From: Posidonia oceanica
Taxonomy: Eukaryota; Streptophyta; Magnoliopsida; Alismatales; Posidoniaceae
DNA length: 64,000 nucleotides
Direction: 5' to 3'
NCBI GenBank assembly: GCA_037176725.1
Contig: JAZBRS010000060.1
Coordinates: forward strand, 59,796,001-59,860,000
In this document: one piece after another, positions 34,428 to 47,635 of the stretch
Position numbering within the stretch: position 1 is the stretch's first letter
Layout: each line of letters begins with the position of its first letter
The notes under the pieces: generated by a model
Seen by the model: the letters and a program-made list of their open reading frames with translations, nothing else
What the model was told of the DNA's origin: nothing
Database searches by the model: none
Translations under genes and position numbers: made by a program

Positions 34428-37262
34428 CTAGGTAGGGATTTGGCTAGCTATAGGCTGATTTGGAGTTGGATCTACTATGGGTTGGCTAGAGGGTGGGGGC
34501 ATAACAGGTCTAGAGTGAGTTGGCCTAATTGCCGGTGTTGGGGGCCTGTAAACCCTCCCCGATCGCGTTACTTCCGCGCACATCTCTGTGGCGTAGCTGT
34601 AAGGGACGCGATGGGTGTCCAGGGTTAAATCAATGACGACTGGAGCACGTGCTGCGAGCACAGGAGGGGTTACAGGGGGACCTATGGGGTACTGTGGTCT
34701 CTCTAGAGGGCATGGTTGTTGGGGTGGGAAGGCTGGGGCAGGTTGAGGTCTGCCTAGAAGGTGTAACTGAGGTCGCCCTAAAAGGTGGATGGGAGAACTA
34801 GGCTGGGCTCTAGCTAGGAGGTGCACAGGGGATTGAGCCTGGGGAAGCATGGTGGGAGGCGCGAGAGGGCGCTCCGGCCTGGCACGCGGTCGGATCAGGT
34901 GAATTCCCGACTCGGAGCCGGCAACTGCCGCGAGATAGAGACTGACTGGGAAAGGCTCAGAGATGTCAGAGATGAGATCAGAAGGGTCTACCACAGAGGT
35001 AGCAGGCCCAGAAGGAAAGACAGAGTGGATGCCTGAGGTTCCCGCCCCTCCCGGATAAGTGTGCTCCGGTAAAGGTTGGCGGGTGATGCCAGAATGCGGG
35101 GGAACAGCTGAGTGTGCATGAGTGCGTGCTTGGGTGGATGCCTCGTGCGTGTCGATCACAATCGTTCTCGATTCGATCAAGTCCTGAATTGCGTTCCATT
35201 GGGAGAAGCAATTGTCCGTCGAATGCCCGACACTTCGATGGAAATTGCAGAAGAGGTTCGGCCTAAACCAATGCGGCAGAGGACTTGGTGGCGGACGAAC
35301 CTCTGGGAACTTCAGGAGCGATGCAACCTTTGGCAAGATGACCGTGAGCGGCTCCACCAGTGGGGCGAATCTCCGCTTCTCAATGGGTGGCCTTCTTTGC
35401 CTCTGGTATGAGCCTTGCTGAACCGGTGTGGCAGGATAGACCGGTCTAGCGGTGGTAGTGATGTGTGGTGTGTGTGGATTCCTAGGTGCAGGAGCGTACA
35501 CCATCTGAGCTAGGGCAGGCCGGGATGGCAAGCGAACAGGCACAGCAGGGGAGTCGACGAATGCAACAGCGGGTTTCGGCGAATCCTTCCTCTTCGGGCG
35601 GTTGTTGCTGCTGCCGCTATTGTTGTTGTTGGAGGCGCTGCTGTTGGCACTGTTGCTGCTGATCACTGCCTGCTTAGCGAACGCAGAGAGAGCTGGGAAG
35701 TTGCCACTCCGCAAAGAACTCTCCACGCACGCTCCAGCTCTGATGAGGGCCGCAAAAGTAGTGACTGGTTGGATGCTAAGCAGAGCTCCGAGAGACGACT
35801 GCACCCCTTTGATAACGATCTTGATAGACTCCTCATCAGAGGGTCTATCTCGAACCTGAGAGGCAAGGGCGCGCCAGTGGCCGACGTACTCCCCGAACGG
35901 CTCGCCAGAATTCTGCTTGATTGCGATCAAGTCCGCCCTCTTTGGGACCAGATCGAGGTTGAAGGAGTATTGTTCCAGGAACGCCTGACTAAGGTCGTTC
36001 CAAGTCTTGATGGCTGACATATCAAGTGATGTGAACCACTTGAGTGCTGGCCCGGTCAAACTCTTCTGGAACAAGCGGATCAGCAACCTCTCGTCAGCCT
36101 GAAGCTGAGCAAGATCACCGCAATACGCCTTCAAATGTGCTACGGGGTAGCCCCTACCGTTATACTTCTCGAAGTCCGGGATTTTGAACTTCGGAGGGAG
36201 TACCGCCTCTGGAAAACAGCAGAGGTCCCGGAATTGGTAGTTCTGGTGCTCGGTACCCTGCACTAGTCGTAGTGCTTTCTCCAAGACGTCCATCCGATTA
36301 TTGATGGGGTCTGGGGTTGCTGCTGTAGGAGAGGGATCAGCAGGGGTAGCAAGCACATACGCCGAATGGGTCGCACCTAAGTGCTCCTCCGGATCTACCA
36401 TAGCGTCGCCTGGTGGAGCAATGGGATGGCCAGCGTATCCGTGCTGGGGGACTGTGTATGCAGGAGTGTATGCAGGATGCTGGACTTGGTGCAAAGGAGA
36501 AGAGTAGATGCCATGCTGTGCTGTGATAGGGGTAGGATGACGGAGCACCAGTTGTTGTACAGGCGGAGCGCCAGACAGCGAGCCAGTGAGGTACTGGGCT
36601 CCAGTCGGTCCAAAAGACTGACCACCAGAGGGAAGTGGAGCATGCTGTGCTAAGTGTTGTGCAGCAGGAGGCGGCAAACGGGCCCCCATCGTCGGAACCG
36701 TGAGTAGTTGAGACGATGGTCGAGGCGGAGGTGTGGAGGTCGATGCATGGAATGCAGGAACTGGCCTCAGAGGAACCTCAGGAACGACAGGAATGGAAGA
36801 AGGACGAACTGATAGAGCCATGCCCTGCAGTTTCTGGGCAAGCTCCATCAGGTGCTGGTACTGTGCTTCAGGCGTCTCGCCAGTGGGGACGCTGAAGTGC
36901 AGTGCCGGCGAAGGCTGAGAAACAAGTGGCACGGACACAGACTGTCCGGGAGGAAAGGATTCTACAGCAAAGGTCGCAGCGACGGTGGAAGGGATGTCGA
37001 AAGCGACGTATCCCTGGGATGGAGGGGGCAGTGGCGTCTCCGAAGCGCGAGTGACGGTCGTCAAGATGGATTCGGCGACTGGATCCGGAGGAAGAGATGC
37101 TTGCCACTGTCCCGGGACGTACTGAGAACCTAGAGACGTCAGGGGAGGAAACCCTGGCGTCGGAGGGGGAACAAGGGGGACAGAAGGAGCAACCGGAGGG
37201 GCCGGAATGGAAACACCCTCCGTGACAGGAGTGAAAAGAGGCTCACTGACGTATTGGGCCAT
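34428..37262 (-). pseudogene. gag: Element A gag
   Basis: Structural protein that packages the RNA into virus-like particles. I start it at ATG 37262 (MAQYVSEPLFTP), the first ATG shared with element B; the frame is open about 40 codons further upstream but without a shared ATG. The N-terminal third is Pro/Gln/Ala-rich. The capsid-like retrotransposon gag domain lies around residues 380-560 (PPKFKIPDFEKYNGRGYPVA, LTGPALKWFTSLDM, WNDLSQAFLEQY, GEPFGEYVGHWRAL). A zinc knuckle of C-X2-H-X4-H-X4-C form follows (FCNFHRSVGHSTDNCF), then a Pro-rich tail with repeated LLGRPQ. The frame ends at TAG 34428-34430, followed in frame by protease; element B has CAA there. Gag itself is intact in A. Confidence 0.9.
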
Positions 37263-38558
37263 TGCTGACCTAGATCGCGTGAGAACAGGGCTGCGACGGG
37301 TGTTCAAACGGTGAGTCCTAAGGGGAGCTATCTTCGCAAAGGCGGATAGCTCAGAAAGGGAATGGCCGCGAATAAAGTCGCACAAGGGGCGTCAACGGGG
37401 GTCGATACTCGAGCTCTGGCAAAAGGAAACTCGCTTACCGATCACGCTGACACAACACAAGGAAATCAGGGTTAGAAGCTAAAAGATGAATGCAAATGAG
37501 TTAGTTAAATGGCATGAATGATATGCATGCTTTCTAGTATGCCCCCTTACCTAACTAGTGTTTCCTAGCGAGGTTGTCTACTCCGGGTACCCCTGGGTGT
37601 ACGGGTCACCGACTCAGGTCAGAAAAGTAGGTTCCCTGTCTAACTCCGGGCCCAAAGCTCAGGAAATGACAGGGTGGTGCGTTGGTGGCCTCTACCCCGC
37701 CAAAGCGTGGGTGGTACCCTCTACTAACACCGACACGACCCCCGGACGAGGGGGGACAGACCGACTGGCTCGTGCCACGCCCAAAGCGGTGGAACAAGAA
37801 GCTGGGACCGCCCTTCGCAAACTAATAGGTGGACTCAGATGAGAAGAATGCATGCCCTATATGATGCTTATGCAAATGCTTAAAGTTTTTTATCTTGCAC
37901 ATTTTATTAACCAGAGGGAGTGAAGGATTGTTCAGGGTCTCTAGTTGCTCCTAGGAGTTCTTTTTACTTGCGGTTTTTAGTTAACCATGGGGAGAGCAAA
38001 CAAGTTTCTACTATCCTAGGCATGGCTTGTGCGAAAGGGAAGAAAATCAGTCAAGCTTGGCAGGCAGACAATCATACAACACAACAAAAAGCAAGTGCAT
38101 GGCATGTGCAGGTGTTTGTGAGCATAATGGTGAAGAAAAACATTCATCGAGTCAAAAGGCATGCATGGAAGGCATGTGCGTGCGTAGTGACATAGCAATG
38201 GTGTAAAAGAAGCATTCAACATTCAAAAAGCATGTATCGTTGCCAAACAAGTATGTAGACATGCAATGTGCGATAATTAAAGCAATAATAAGCAAGTAAG
38301 GCAAAAAATAAAGACAAGTGAGCTGTAAAGGAAGTAAGAGCGTAAGCAAGAAAATAAACAAGCAGAGAAGCAAAGCCAAGCCAAAGGGGAGCGCAAACCG
38401 AGGTGAAAGAGGTGCAAAACCTAAGCAAAGTAGCCACAAAGCGACTTTCTAGGAGTTTGCACAGAAAAACGAGCAAAACAGGCAAAGAAGGCACACAAGG
38501 CAGGCAAAACTGCGAAAACAGGCGAGCGAAACGCCAGGAACGAAAGCCGGAGTCTAGC
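37263..38558 (-). other. Element A leader (5' UTR) between PBS and gag
   Basis: About 1.3 kb without a convincing gene. It is collinear with 49211-50502 of element B. It contains an inverted repeat of C and G runs (about 37739-37757, CCCCC/GGGGG arms) and, near the gag end on the sense strand, a strong 3' splice-site-like stretch: ttctaaccctgatttccttg, then tgttgtgtcag. Confidence 0.65.
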
Positions 38559-38577
38559 ATCCCCAGCGGAGTCGCCA
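38559..38577 (-). other. Primer-binding site of element A (tRNA-Arg)
   Basis: The plus strand reads ATCCCCAGCGGAGTCGCCA, one base from the LTR end. This equals the 3' end of a plant tRNA-Arg with CCA added, as I recall it. Ogre-type elements are known to use tRNA-Arg. The tRNA identity should be confirmed by alignment. Confidence 0.85.
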
Positions 38578-38578
38578 C

Positions 38579-41500
38579 TGTAGCGATCCCGATCGGAATC
38601 AGGCTCGCTATTTAGCGGCGATTGGATCCGAGGAAGAGGCTCGACTCGAAAACAATTGAAATCGAGGAGAAAAGAGAAAGATAAGACAAATCAGAGTCGC
38701 CACCATGTCTATTAACGGGAGACAAGGAAAACCAGGGGAAGTGCGTGAATTAACACGCAAAACCAAGCAAGAAATGCAAAGCAAAGCAATGCAAACGAAA
38801 CAAATGCAAATACATGCAAATGAGATGACTCTAGCCTAGGATAAGGGCAGTACGGTCATTGCGGGCCAAAAGACAGGGCAAGGACTCCTGTTACGTGCGG
38901 GGAAGGTGTTAGGCACCCCCGACACGCCCGAGAATCGGTCTTTCTAGGCTTACGCTCGCATACGCAGGGAAATGCAGGATTGAATGCCTATGTGCCTATG
39001 AATGCCTAAATGAATGCTCAAGGTGTGCTCTAAGTGGAGAGATGCAGGGCAAGGAAGTAAACGTGCTATCTAAGTGCTCAGCTATGCTGTCTGTGTTCCG
39101 AACCGGGCGAAACTTGGCTCGTGAGAACTCCAGACAGTAAGCATCACAGCCCTATATGCAAATGCAGGCGAAAAAGCAAAACAACGGTAAAACCATGCAA
39201 TGCAATCGACATGCAAGAGAAAACGGTGTAAAGCACGCAAAACGAGGCAAAAAACAAGAAAGCGTGCAAAACGGTGCAAAAAGACAAGGTCGGCACGTAA
39301 AACGGGTGAGAAAGCAAGGCAGCACGCAAATCGGTGCAAAAGACGGTGACGGGCATGCAAAACTGTGCCAAAAACAGGACGAGCGCGCAAAACGACGCGA
39401 AAGACAAAGCAGGCATGCAAAACGGTGCCAAAACGAGAACGGGCACGCAAAACGGTGCCAAAAGCTGCGAGATAAAACCTCGGAAAACTGTGCGAATGCT
39501 AAATGCAAAGAAGAGATCAGAAGATGCCAAAGAGGAGCAAGACAATGTGTGTGTAAGAACAGACAGACATTGTTTAGGACCACCCAAGGTAGGCGTGAAG
39601 ACCTACAAAGGGGAGAGCGAGCAAACGGGGGGATTACCACCTCTCTTGCGACCATTTCCCACTAAACCGTTCCACGATGTGTCTCGCATGCTGCCCAAAG
39701 CTCGCGATGCGATCGGATCATGGAAAAGGGGGAAGAAAGTCACATTAAGTGGTAAATCCAGGGAAAACTCAACACAAAACACATAGGGAAACGCGAAATG
39801 GAGATCTGAGCTGATAGACAAGAAGAGGAGGCCCTATTCTACATGCTCAAAGAGACAGAAATCGAAAACGAGGAAAACTATGCAAATGGCGTGCAAATGA
39901 ATGCAATGCAGGGGTTCAGGAGGACATACCTAGAAATCTGGAGCCTGATCTGAGATCTGCTTGGTCCATGCTGAAGGGCGCTTCGCTGCGGTCGCCTGGG
40001 CAGCTTGCTTGAGAAGATCCAACGGCCGGATCGGAAGATATCGCAACTTCAAGGCAGGAAGGCCAGAACAGGGGAGAAGAGCAGATCTAGGTGTTCAGGA
40101 GGTCCTAGGGGTGTGTAAAAGGTCCTCCCAAGTGAAGGGGAGCTAAAAGTGCTTAGTGTGTGCAGAGAGATGCGAAAATGCAAAGCTAGATGGATGCAGA
40201 ATGCATGCACAAGCAAGAAGAAACAAGGGGAACAAACTTGGAAAAGACAGGAGTTCAAAAGCATTTTTGAAAAAGCAAAGGGGCTAAAATGCAAATTTTC
40301 ACAAAAGATGGGGTCCACAGAGGAGGGTTTTGAAAACAAGAGAGGGCAGAGGGTTATTTTGCAAAAGACTGGGCTCAAAAAGCTAATTTGAGAAGAGGGT
40401 ATGTATTGGAAGAAGTTTTTGAAAATAAAAAGAAATCATAATGCAATTTTGAAAAAACTGGGGTCTAAAATGCAAATTTTCCAGAAAACAGGGTTCTGGC
40501 GAGTCTGGGAATGCAAGTGGAGGGTCTACATGCAATTTTGTAAGCATAGGAGCTAAGATGCAACTTTAGGGGCAAAACAGTCTTTTTACATGGTTTTTAA
40601 AAGATGCAAGGACCTATGTGTGATTTTTGAATCATGCAGGGGTCAAATATGCAATTTTGTATGGTAAATATGCTCTGAAAACACTGATAAAGGACTGATG
40701 CGTAATTTCTGAAAAAAACAGGGGCCAAAATGCAATGCAGTAAGCAAAAATGCATGCAAATGGTTACTGTCCATTTAAATTGGACCTAAATGTAAATGTG
40801 CAAAAACAGGAGGCAAAATATGCAATGCAGTATGCAAAAATGAAAATAAAACCTAAGTTTCTACAGTACATGGACCTATATGCAAAATCAAAAACATGCA
40901 GGGATGCAGAATGCAATTTCATATGGTAAAATGCATGCAATTAAATGAACCGATTTAGGGCAGGACTTATATGCAAAAATGGAAACCAGAGGGGCTAAAA
41001 CACAAAAAATTACAACTAAACAGCACAGTAACAGGACTAGATTGCAAATACTGAAAAGTAGAGATAAAAGCAGCAATTTGGCATGGTATTAAATCAGAAA
41101 CTAAGCAGATTAAATAAACTAAGGACCAGAATGCAAAAATGGAATAACTTAAGGCAGATATGCAATATTTACCAAAAAACTATAGCCTGAGAAAAATAAA
41201 ACAACAGTAAAACGCCGGCGGCCATGGACACTGTAGCAGCAAGCTGCCAGCGTCCATGAACGCCGACACAGGGGGCTTGGGGACGTGCAGACCGGCAGGG
41301 GAGCTGCTCCAGGTCCTGACGGAGGTCGGACGGTGCTCGGCGGAGGTCGACGCGGACTGGAACGAGCTGGAGCGATCGCCGGAGGTCTGCAGAGCTTCAG
41401 AAGCTTCGTCCGGCCGATCGACGCAGCGACGCTGCGTTCTGAAGGCCTGAGAACGCTCCTGAGACCCATGCGGACCTGAGGCAACCACCGGAGCTGCGTT

Positions 41501-44343
41501 CTGCTAGACGGAGCTGCGGGACGACCGGAGAGACTCGCCGGAGAAGAAGACCCTGGCCGAAGCTTGACTCGGCGCGGGAGAGCCGGAGACCCTATTCTAA
41601 AGGCTGGAGAAGCAAGAGGGGAGGAAGAGGAGGCTAAGGGAAGTGGAATTTACCTGGTTCCGCATCTGAGATGCCCTACCGACGACGGTGGCTTCAGAGG
41701 TCGCCGGTGGAGTCTGTCCGGTCGCTGCGGGTGCTGTCGGCTGCTCGCGAGGGCTGGAGTCGCCTCAGGACGATCCTCCAGAGCTTCCCAGACGTCCGGA
41801 CGTGAGCTTCGAAGCTCGGAGCAGAATCTGGCACTTTTGGGTTCTCAGAAAGGAACCGGAGGCGGGGGGGTGTTGCTGCTCGTCGGACCTGGTGGGGTCT
41901 TCCGGGAGGTAGCTGGAGGTCCGGAGAGTGATTCTGGATTGCTAGATGGGATTTCTGGAAGGTGTGGAGAGAGTTTGGGAGTTGGGCCCGATTTTGGTCT
42001 GAGGTTAGGATAGGTGTTTGTTGTGGAGTTTGTGGTCTGTGGTGGAGGAGAGGGCTGAAGATCAGGTGGCCTGGAAAGGTGGAGTGCAGGTGAGTAATGG
42101 GGAAGGGTTTGGGAAGATGCGGTGGACTGTGGTGAAGGCAATTTTCAGGAGAGGAGGCGTTGGGTTACAGTTGGTTTCCGCGGTGGGTTTAGGTGAACTG
42201 GTGGTGGTTCTGGGTGGTGGAAAGGCTGTGGAAGAGTAGAGGAAGATTGCTGGGTTTCTGGGTGAACTTGGGGGATCAATCGGGAGAGAAATTGAGGCTT
42301 GGAAGGGGGCAGGATTGCTGGAAAAGGAAGGGGAAGTTCTGCTGAATTTTCAGAAGGAGAAGAAGAAGGTTTTGCTGGAGAATTCTCTGGATTTCAGCTC
42401 TCTCTCTCTCGGAGCGTCAAAAAGCGATGAAGGAGGATTGAAGGGCTGGCTTATATCAGAGGACGGAGGCTGCTGGGCGCGTTGGAGGTTTGAATTCCAC
42501 TGGCGGCACTGCAGCAGAAACGACGGGCGTCGGCGAGGCGATTGGCATTCAATGCCTCCCGGAAATGGTGCTGAGAGAAGAGAGGAGCGGCGAGCTCTGT
42601 AGATGAAAGGATGGAGGCTTGAATTCAAAAATGAAGGAGGGAGGACTGTTGCGGGCCGCGGGAGAAAAACCGGTGGAAAAATGCAGAGAAGGTGAAGGAG
42701 GAAGAAGGGGTGGAGAAGGCGGGCCGGGCCGGAAAAAGAAAAAAAAGAAATAAAGAAGAAAGGGAGAGACGGGCTGACGGGCCCAGTAAGGAAGAAAAAA
42801 GAAGGAAAATGGGGAAGGAAGAAAGAAAGAAAGAGAGAAAAAAGAAAGGAAATAAAATTAGAAAAATAAACTAAAAATAAGTAAAAATACTAGAAAGGTT
42901 GTGTTGTGAGTTAGGATTTTAATTAGATTTTTTTAATGACTGTTTTGGGTTAATTAGTGTGTTTTGGGCTTGATTAGGGTTTTAAGGTTTTGGTTTTGCT
43001 TTTAATTAGTTTTCACTTGATTAAATGTTTGTTAAACCTTTTTTAAATTGTTTTAAGAATTGTGTTTCCCTTGTTGGACACTTAGGATATTGATTAGGAT
43101 TTTTTAGGATTTATTTTCACATTAACCAGGGTTGTTTTCAGGTTTTTAAGTTTTAGTCTTCTTAGGGTTTTTTCTTTCTTAAATCTTTTAAATTATGCTT
43201 TGATTTTTATTTGTTGATTTTTCTTGAAGTTTTTAGTTAGATTTCCCTGGTTTGATGGGGTGTTTTTAAGTCTTTTAAGTGTGTTTTTATTTTCCTTTTA
43301 ATTAAGTTTTTTAATTTGTTTTTTCTTAGGTTTGTTAGGTTAAGTCTTTTTGTTTCTTTAATTACTTGTTTTAGTGTTTGTTTTTTAATTCTTCTTTTTA
43401 GGGTTTGTTTTTTAATTCTTTTGATGGGGTTTTTACTTTTGGTAGGTTTTGGTTTTATTTTAGTTTTTTCCTTGATTTTTCAGTGTTTTCTTTTGATTTG
43501 TTTTGCATTTTTTAGCTTACATGCTTGGTTTTCTTTTTAGCTTAATTTAGTTAAGTTTGGGTTTTTAATTGCTTGTTTAATGTTTTTTAATTGTTTTTCT
43601 TGGTGTTCTGATTTGTTTCTTTTATGTTTTGGGGTTTTACAGATTTTTAAGGGTTTTTATGGATTTTTGCAAGAGAAGGCAAAGGAAAAGAGAAGGGAGA
43701 AGGAAAAGGGAAAAAGAGGGAAATAAAAGGAAAAGATATAGGTTGGAGAGAAATGATTTTTAAAATTCAGAAAAAAGGGTAAAAATAAAGTAAAAATAGG
43801 AATATGGTAGAGAAGGGATAGAAGTACAAAGGGGGCCCATAGCCAGGCCAGAAAAAGGGCAAAAAGGGGATGAAAAGAGAGATGATAATCAGGAGAGAGA
43901 AAATGATAATCCCAGAGAGAGAAAAGGATAATTTGGATGAAAGGGGGTCTTAAGGGTCTTGAAATGGGGTGAAAATTGGTGAGTGGGTAGTCTAGGGTTT
44001 CTAGTGTTGGTCCTGAAGTTTTGGTTTGATTCTAAGAAGGTTTGGAGGGGTTTCAAGGTGTAGAAAAAGGAGAGTTTCACCTAAGTTCTTTAGGGTTTTT
44101 GGGAATGGTCTAGGTTTGGAAATTTCTAGGTTCTTGGGTAGGCTTGTTAAGTGGGTGTTGGTAGGTTTTCCTATGGGTTTTGGTTAGGTTTTGAGCTTGG
44201 CAAGAGGGGTAAAGGCCTAGGTCAAGATGGGCTGATTTTGGAGGGTAAAGAAGAGGATTAGGGTTTGGTTTGGTTTGGGTTTGAGTCCAGCAATCACTAG
44301 GAAGGCTCCAAGGATCCAAGCCTGTCAAGATGGGGTGTCAACA
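38579..44343 (-). mobile_element. Element A 5' LTR
   Basis: The 5765-bp LTR is read on the minus strand from TGTTGACACC (44343) to GGATCGCTACA (38579). It is collinear and nearly identical with 11603-17381. Sense order: A-rich start, GC-rich block (about 41200-42790) with TATA-like GATATAAG at 42450-42457, AT-rich tract, leader-like conserved block (about 39915-40145), hairpin tract (39215-39465), conserved terminal block. It faces element B's LTR at 44344, so the two form a large inverted pair. Confidence 0.92.
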
Positions 44344-45312
44344 CCCATCAAAAGAATTAAAAAAACAAACCCTAAAAAGAAGAATTAAAAAACAAACACT
44401 AAAACAAGTAATTAAAGAAACAAAAAGACTTAACCTAACAAACCTAAGAAAAAACAAATTAAAAAACTTAATTAAAAGGAAAAGAAAAACACATTTAAAA
44501 GACTTAAAAACACCCCATCAAACCAGGGAAATCTAACTAAAAACTTCAAGAAAAATCAACAAATAAAAATCAAAGCATAATTTAAAAGACTTAAGAAAGA
44601 AAAAAACCTAAGAAGACTAAAACTTAAAAACCTGAAAACAACCCTGGTTAATACGAAAATAAACCCTAAAAAATCCTAATCAATATCCTAAGTGTCCAAC
44701 AAGGGAAACACAATTCTTAAAACAATTTAAAAAAGGTTTAACAAACATTTAATCAAGTGAAAACTAATTAAAAGCAAAACCAAAACCTTAAAACCCTAAT
44801 CAAGCCCAAAACACACTAACTAACCCAAAACAGTCATTAAAAAATCTAATTAAAATCCTAACTCACAACACAACCTTTCTAGTATTTTTACTTATTTTTA
44901 ATTTATTTTTCTAATTTTATTTCCTTTCTTTTTCCTCTCTTTCTTTCTTTCTTCCTTCCTCATTTTCTTTCTTTTTTCTTCCTTACTGGGCCCGTCAGCC
45001 CGTCTCTCCCTTTCTTCTTTATTTCTTTTTTTCTTTTTCCGGCCCGGCCCGCCTTCTTCACCCCTTCTTCCTCCTTCACCTTCTCTGCATTTTTCCACCG
45101 GTTTTCTCCCGCGGCCAGCAACAGTCCTCCCTCCTTCATTTTTGAATTCAAGCTTCCATCCTATCACCTACAGAGCTCGCCGCTCCTCTCTTCTCTCAGC
45201 ACCATTTCCGGGAGGCATTGAATGCCGATCGCCTCGCCGACGCCCGTCGTTTCTGCTGCAGTGCCGCCGGTGGAATTCAAACCTCCAGCGCGCCCAGCAG
45301 CCTCCGTCCTTT

Positions 45313-45321
45313 GATAAAAAG
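45313..45321 (+). promoter_or_regulatory. Candidate TATA box of element B LTR
   Basis: GATAAAAAG in a GC-rich context is followed about 50 nt later by a GAGAGAGAGAGAG run. The other LTRs of the family have TATA-like words at the same place. It is consistent with a plant core promoter but not proved. Confidence 0.38.
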
Positions 45322-47635
45322 CCAGCCCTTCAATCCTCCTTCATCGCTTTTCGACGCTCCGAGAGAGAGAGAGCTGAAATCCAGAGAATTCTCCAGCAAA
45401 ACCTTCTTCTTCTCCCTCTGAAAATTCAGCAGAACTTCCCCCTCCTTTTCCAGCAATCCAAGCCCCATCCAAGCCTCAATTTCTCTCCCAATTGATCCCC
45501 CAAGTTCACCCAGAAACCCAGCAATCTTCCTCCACCCTTCCACGGCCTTTCCACCACCCAGAACCACCACCAGCTCACCTGAATCCACCGCAGAAGCTAA
45601 CTGCAAGCCAACTCCAATCTCTCCTGAAATTACCTTCACCACAGTCCACCGCATCTTCCCAAATCCTTCCCCAACACTCACCTGCACCCCACCTTCCAGA
45701 AACACCAGACCTTCAACCCTATCCCTCACCACCGCCTGAGATTTCCACTACAAACACCTTGCCTCACTTCTGTCCAGAATCAGCCCGTCTTTCCAATTTC
45801 TCGCCACACGCTCCAGAACCCCAATCCAACCATCCAAACCCCTTCCCCGAGCCTCCAGCTACCTCCCGGAAGGCTCCACCAGCTCCGACGAGCAGCAAAC
45901 AACTTCCCCCACCTCCAGCTACCACCTGTGGACCCAAAGTTGCCGAATCACCGCCTGAGCTTCGAAGCTCGCGTCCGGACGACTGGGAAGCACCAGAAGA
46001 ACATTCTGAAGCAGCTCCAACCCTCGCGAGCAGCCGACAGCACCCACAGCGACCGGACAAACTCCACCGGCGACCTCTGAAGCCACCGTCGTCGGTAGGG
46101 CATCTCAGACGCGGAACCAGGTAAATTCCACTTCCCTTAGCCTCCTCTTCCTCCCCTCTTGCTGCTCCAGCCTTTAGAATAGGGTCTCCGGCTCTCCTGC
46201 GCCGAGTCAAGCTCTGGCCAGGGTCTTCTTCTCCGGCGAGTCTCTCCGGTCGTCCCGCAGCTCCGTCCAGCAGAACGCAGCTCCTGTGGTTGCCTCAGGT
46301 CCGCATGGGTCTCAGGAGCGTTCTCCGGCCTTCAGAACGCAGCGTCGCTGCGTCGATCGGCCGGACGAAGCTTCTGAAGCTCTGCAGACCTCCGGCGATC
46401 GCTCCAGCTTGTTCCAGTCCGCGTCGACCTCCGCCGAGCACCGTCCGACCTCCGTCAGGACCAGGAGCCGCTCCCCCACCGATCTGCGCGTCCCCAAGCC
46501 CCCTGTGTCGGCGTTCATGGACGCTGGCAGCTTGCTGCTACAGTGCCAGCCACCGTCGGCATTACTGTGCATTTATTTTCTTAGTTATAAGATTTCTGTG
46601 CTGATATTGCATGTTTGCCTTAAGTTTTTTAATTTTTGCGTTTCAGTCCTCCGTCCATTTAATATGCTTAGTTTTTAATTAAAAACCATGCTAAATTGCA
46701 GCTTTTATTCATGCTTTTCTGTATTTGCAGTCTAGTCCTGTTACTGTGCTGTGCTGTTGTAACTTTCTGCATTTTAGCCCTTCTGTTTTTTATTTTTGCA
46801 TATAAGTCCTGCCCTAAATCAGTTCATTTAATTGCATATAGTTTACCATATGAAATTGCATTCTGCATCCCTGCATGTTTCTGATTTTGCATATAGGTCC
46901 ATGCACTGTAGAAACTTAGGTTTTATTTTTAATTTTTGCATACTGCATTGCATATTTTGCCTCCTGTTTTTGCACATTTGCATTTAGGTCCATTTTAAAT
47001 GGACAGTAACCATTTGCATGCATTTTTTGCTTACTGCATTGCATTTTGGCCCCTGTTTTTTCCAGAAATTGCACATCAGTCCTTTATCGGTGTTTTCAGA
47101 GCATATTTACCATGCAAAATTGCATATTTGACCCCTGCATGATTCAAAAATCACACATAGGTCCTTGCATCTTTTAAAAACCATGTAAAAAGACTGTTTT
47201 GCCCCTAAAATTGCATCTTAGCTCCTATGCTTACAAAATTGCATGTAGACCCTCCACTTGCATTCCTAGACTCCCTAGGACCCTGTTTTTTGGAAAATTT
47301 GCATTTTAGACCCCAGTTTTTTCAAAATTGCATTCTGATTTCTTTTTGTTTTCAAAACTTCTTCCAATGCATACCCTCTTTTCAAATTAGCTTTCTGAGC
47401 CCAGTCTTTTGCAAAATAACCTTCTGCCCTCTCCTGTTTTCAAAACCCCGCTCTGTGGACCCCATCTTTTGTGAAAATTTGCATTTCAGCCCCTTTTCTT
47501 TTCCAAAAATGCTTTTGAACTCCTGTCTTTTCCAAGTTTGTTCCCCTTGTTTCTTCTTGCTTGTGCATGCATTCTACATTCATTTAGCCTTGCATGTTAG
47601 CATCCTTTTGCACACACTAAGCACTTTTAGCTCCC

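Larger units (their letters stand above)
11603..44343 (-). mobile_element. Element A: full-length Tat/Ogre-like Ty3/gypsy retrotransposon carrying a nested solo LTR
   Basis: The element is bounded by TG...CA LTR ends and a perfect CCCAT duplication. It spans 32,741 bp, or about 27.0 kb without the nested solo LTR and one copy of its target duplication. Read on the minus strand it has 5' LTR (38579-44343), tRNA-Arg PBS, leader, gag, protease, RT with two RNase H domains, integrase, a spacer, an extra ORF, a long repeat-rich 3' UTR, a purine-rich tract and 3' LTR (11603-17381). By eye, the two LTRs differ at about 1-2% of sites in stretches of a few hundred bases, so the insertion is fairly recent. 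It sits in the 5' LTR of element B, an older member of the same family. Coding breaks (in-frame stops and one frameshift in the integrase region) make this copy non-autonomous now. Assignment to Tat/Ogre rests on size, PBS, dual RNase H and 3' UTR repeats. Confidence 0.93.

Noticed and set aside
28469..37262. Integrated plant pararetrovirus or an envelope-bearing retrovirus
   Set aside because: LTRs, integrase, target duplications and a tRNA-Arg PBS identify a Ty3/gypsy retrotransposon. There is no movement or coat protein, and the extra ORF shows no signal peptide or membrane segment typical of an envelope.
38559..38577. Partial tRNA gene
   Set aside because: Only the last 19 bases including CCA are present, directly beside an LTR end, so it is a primer-binding site.
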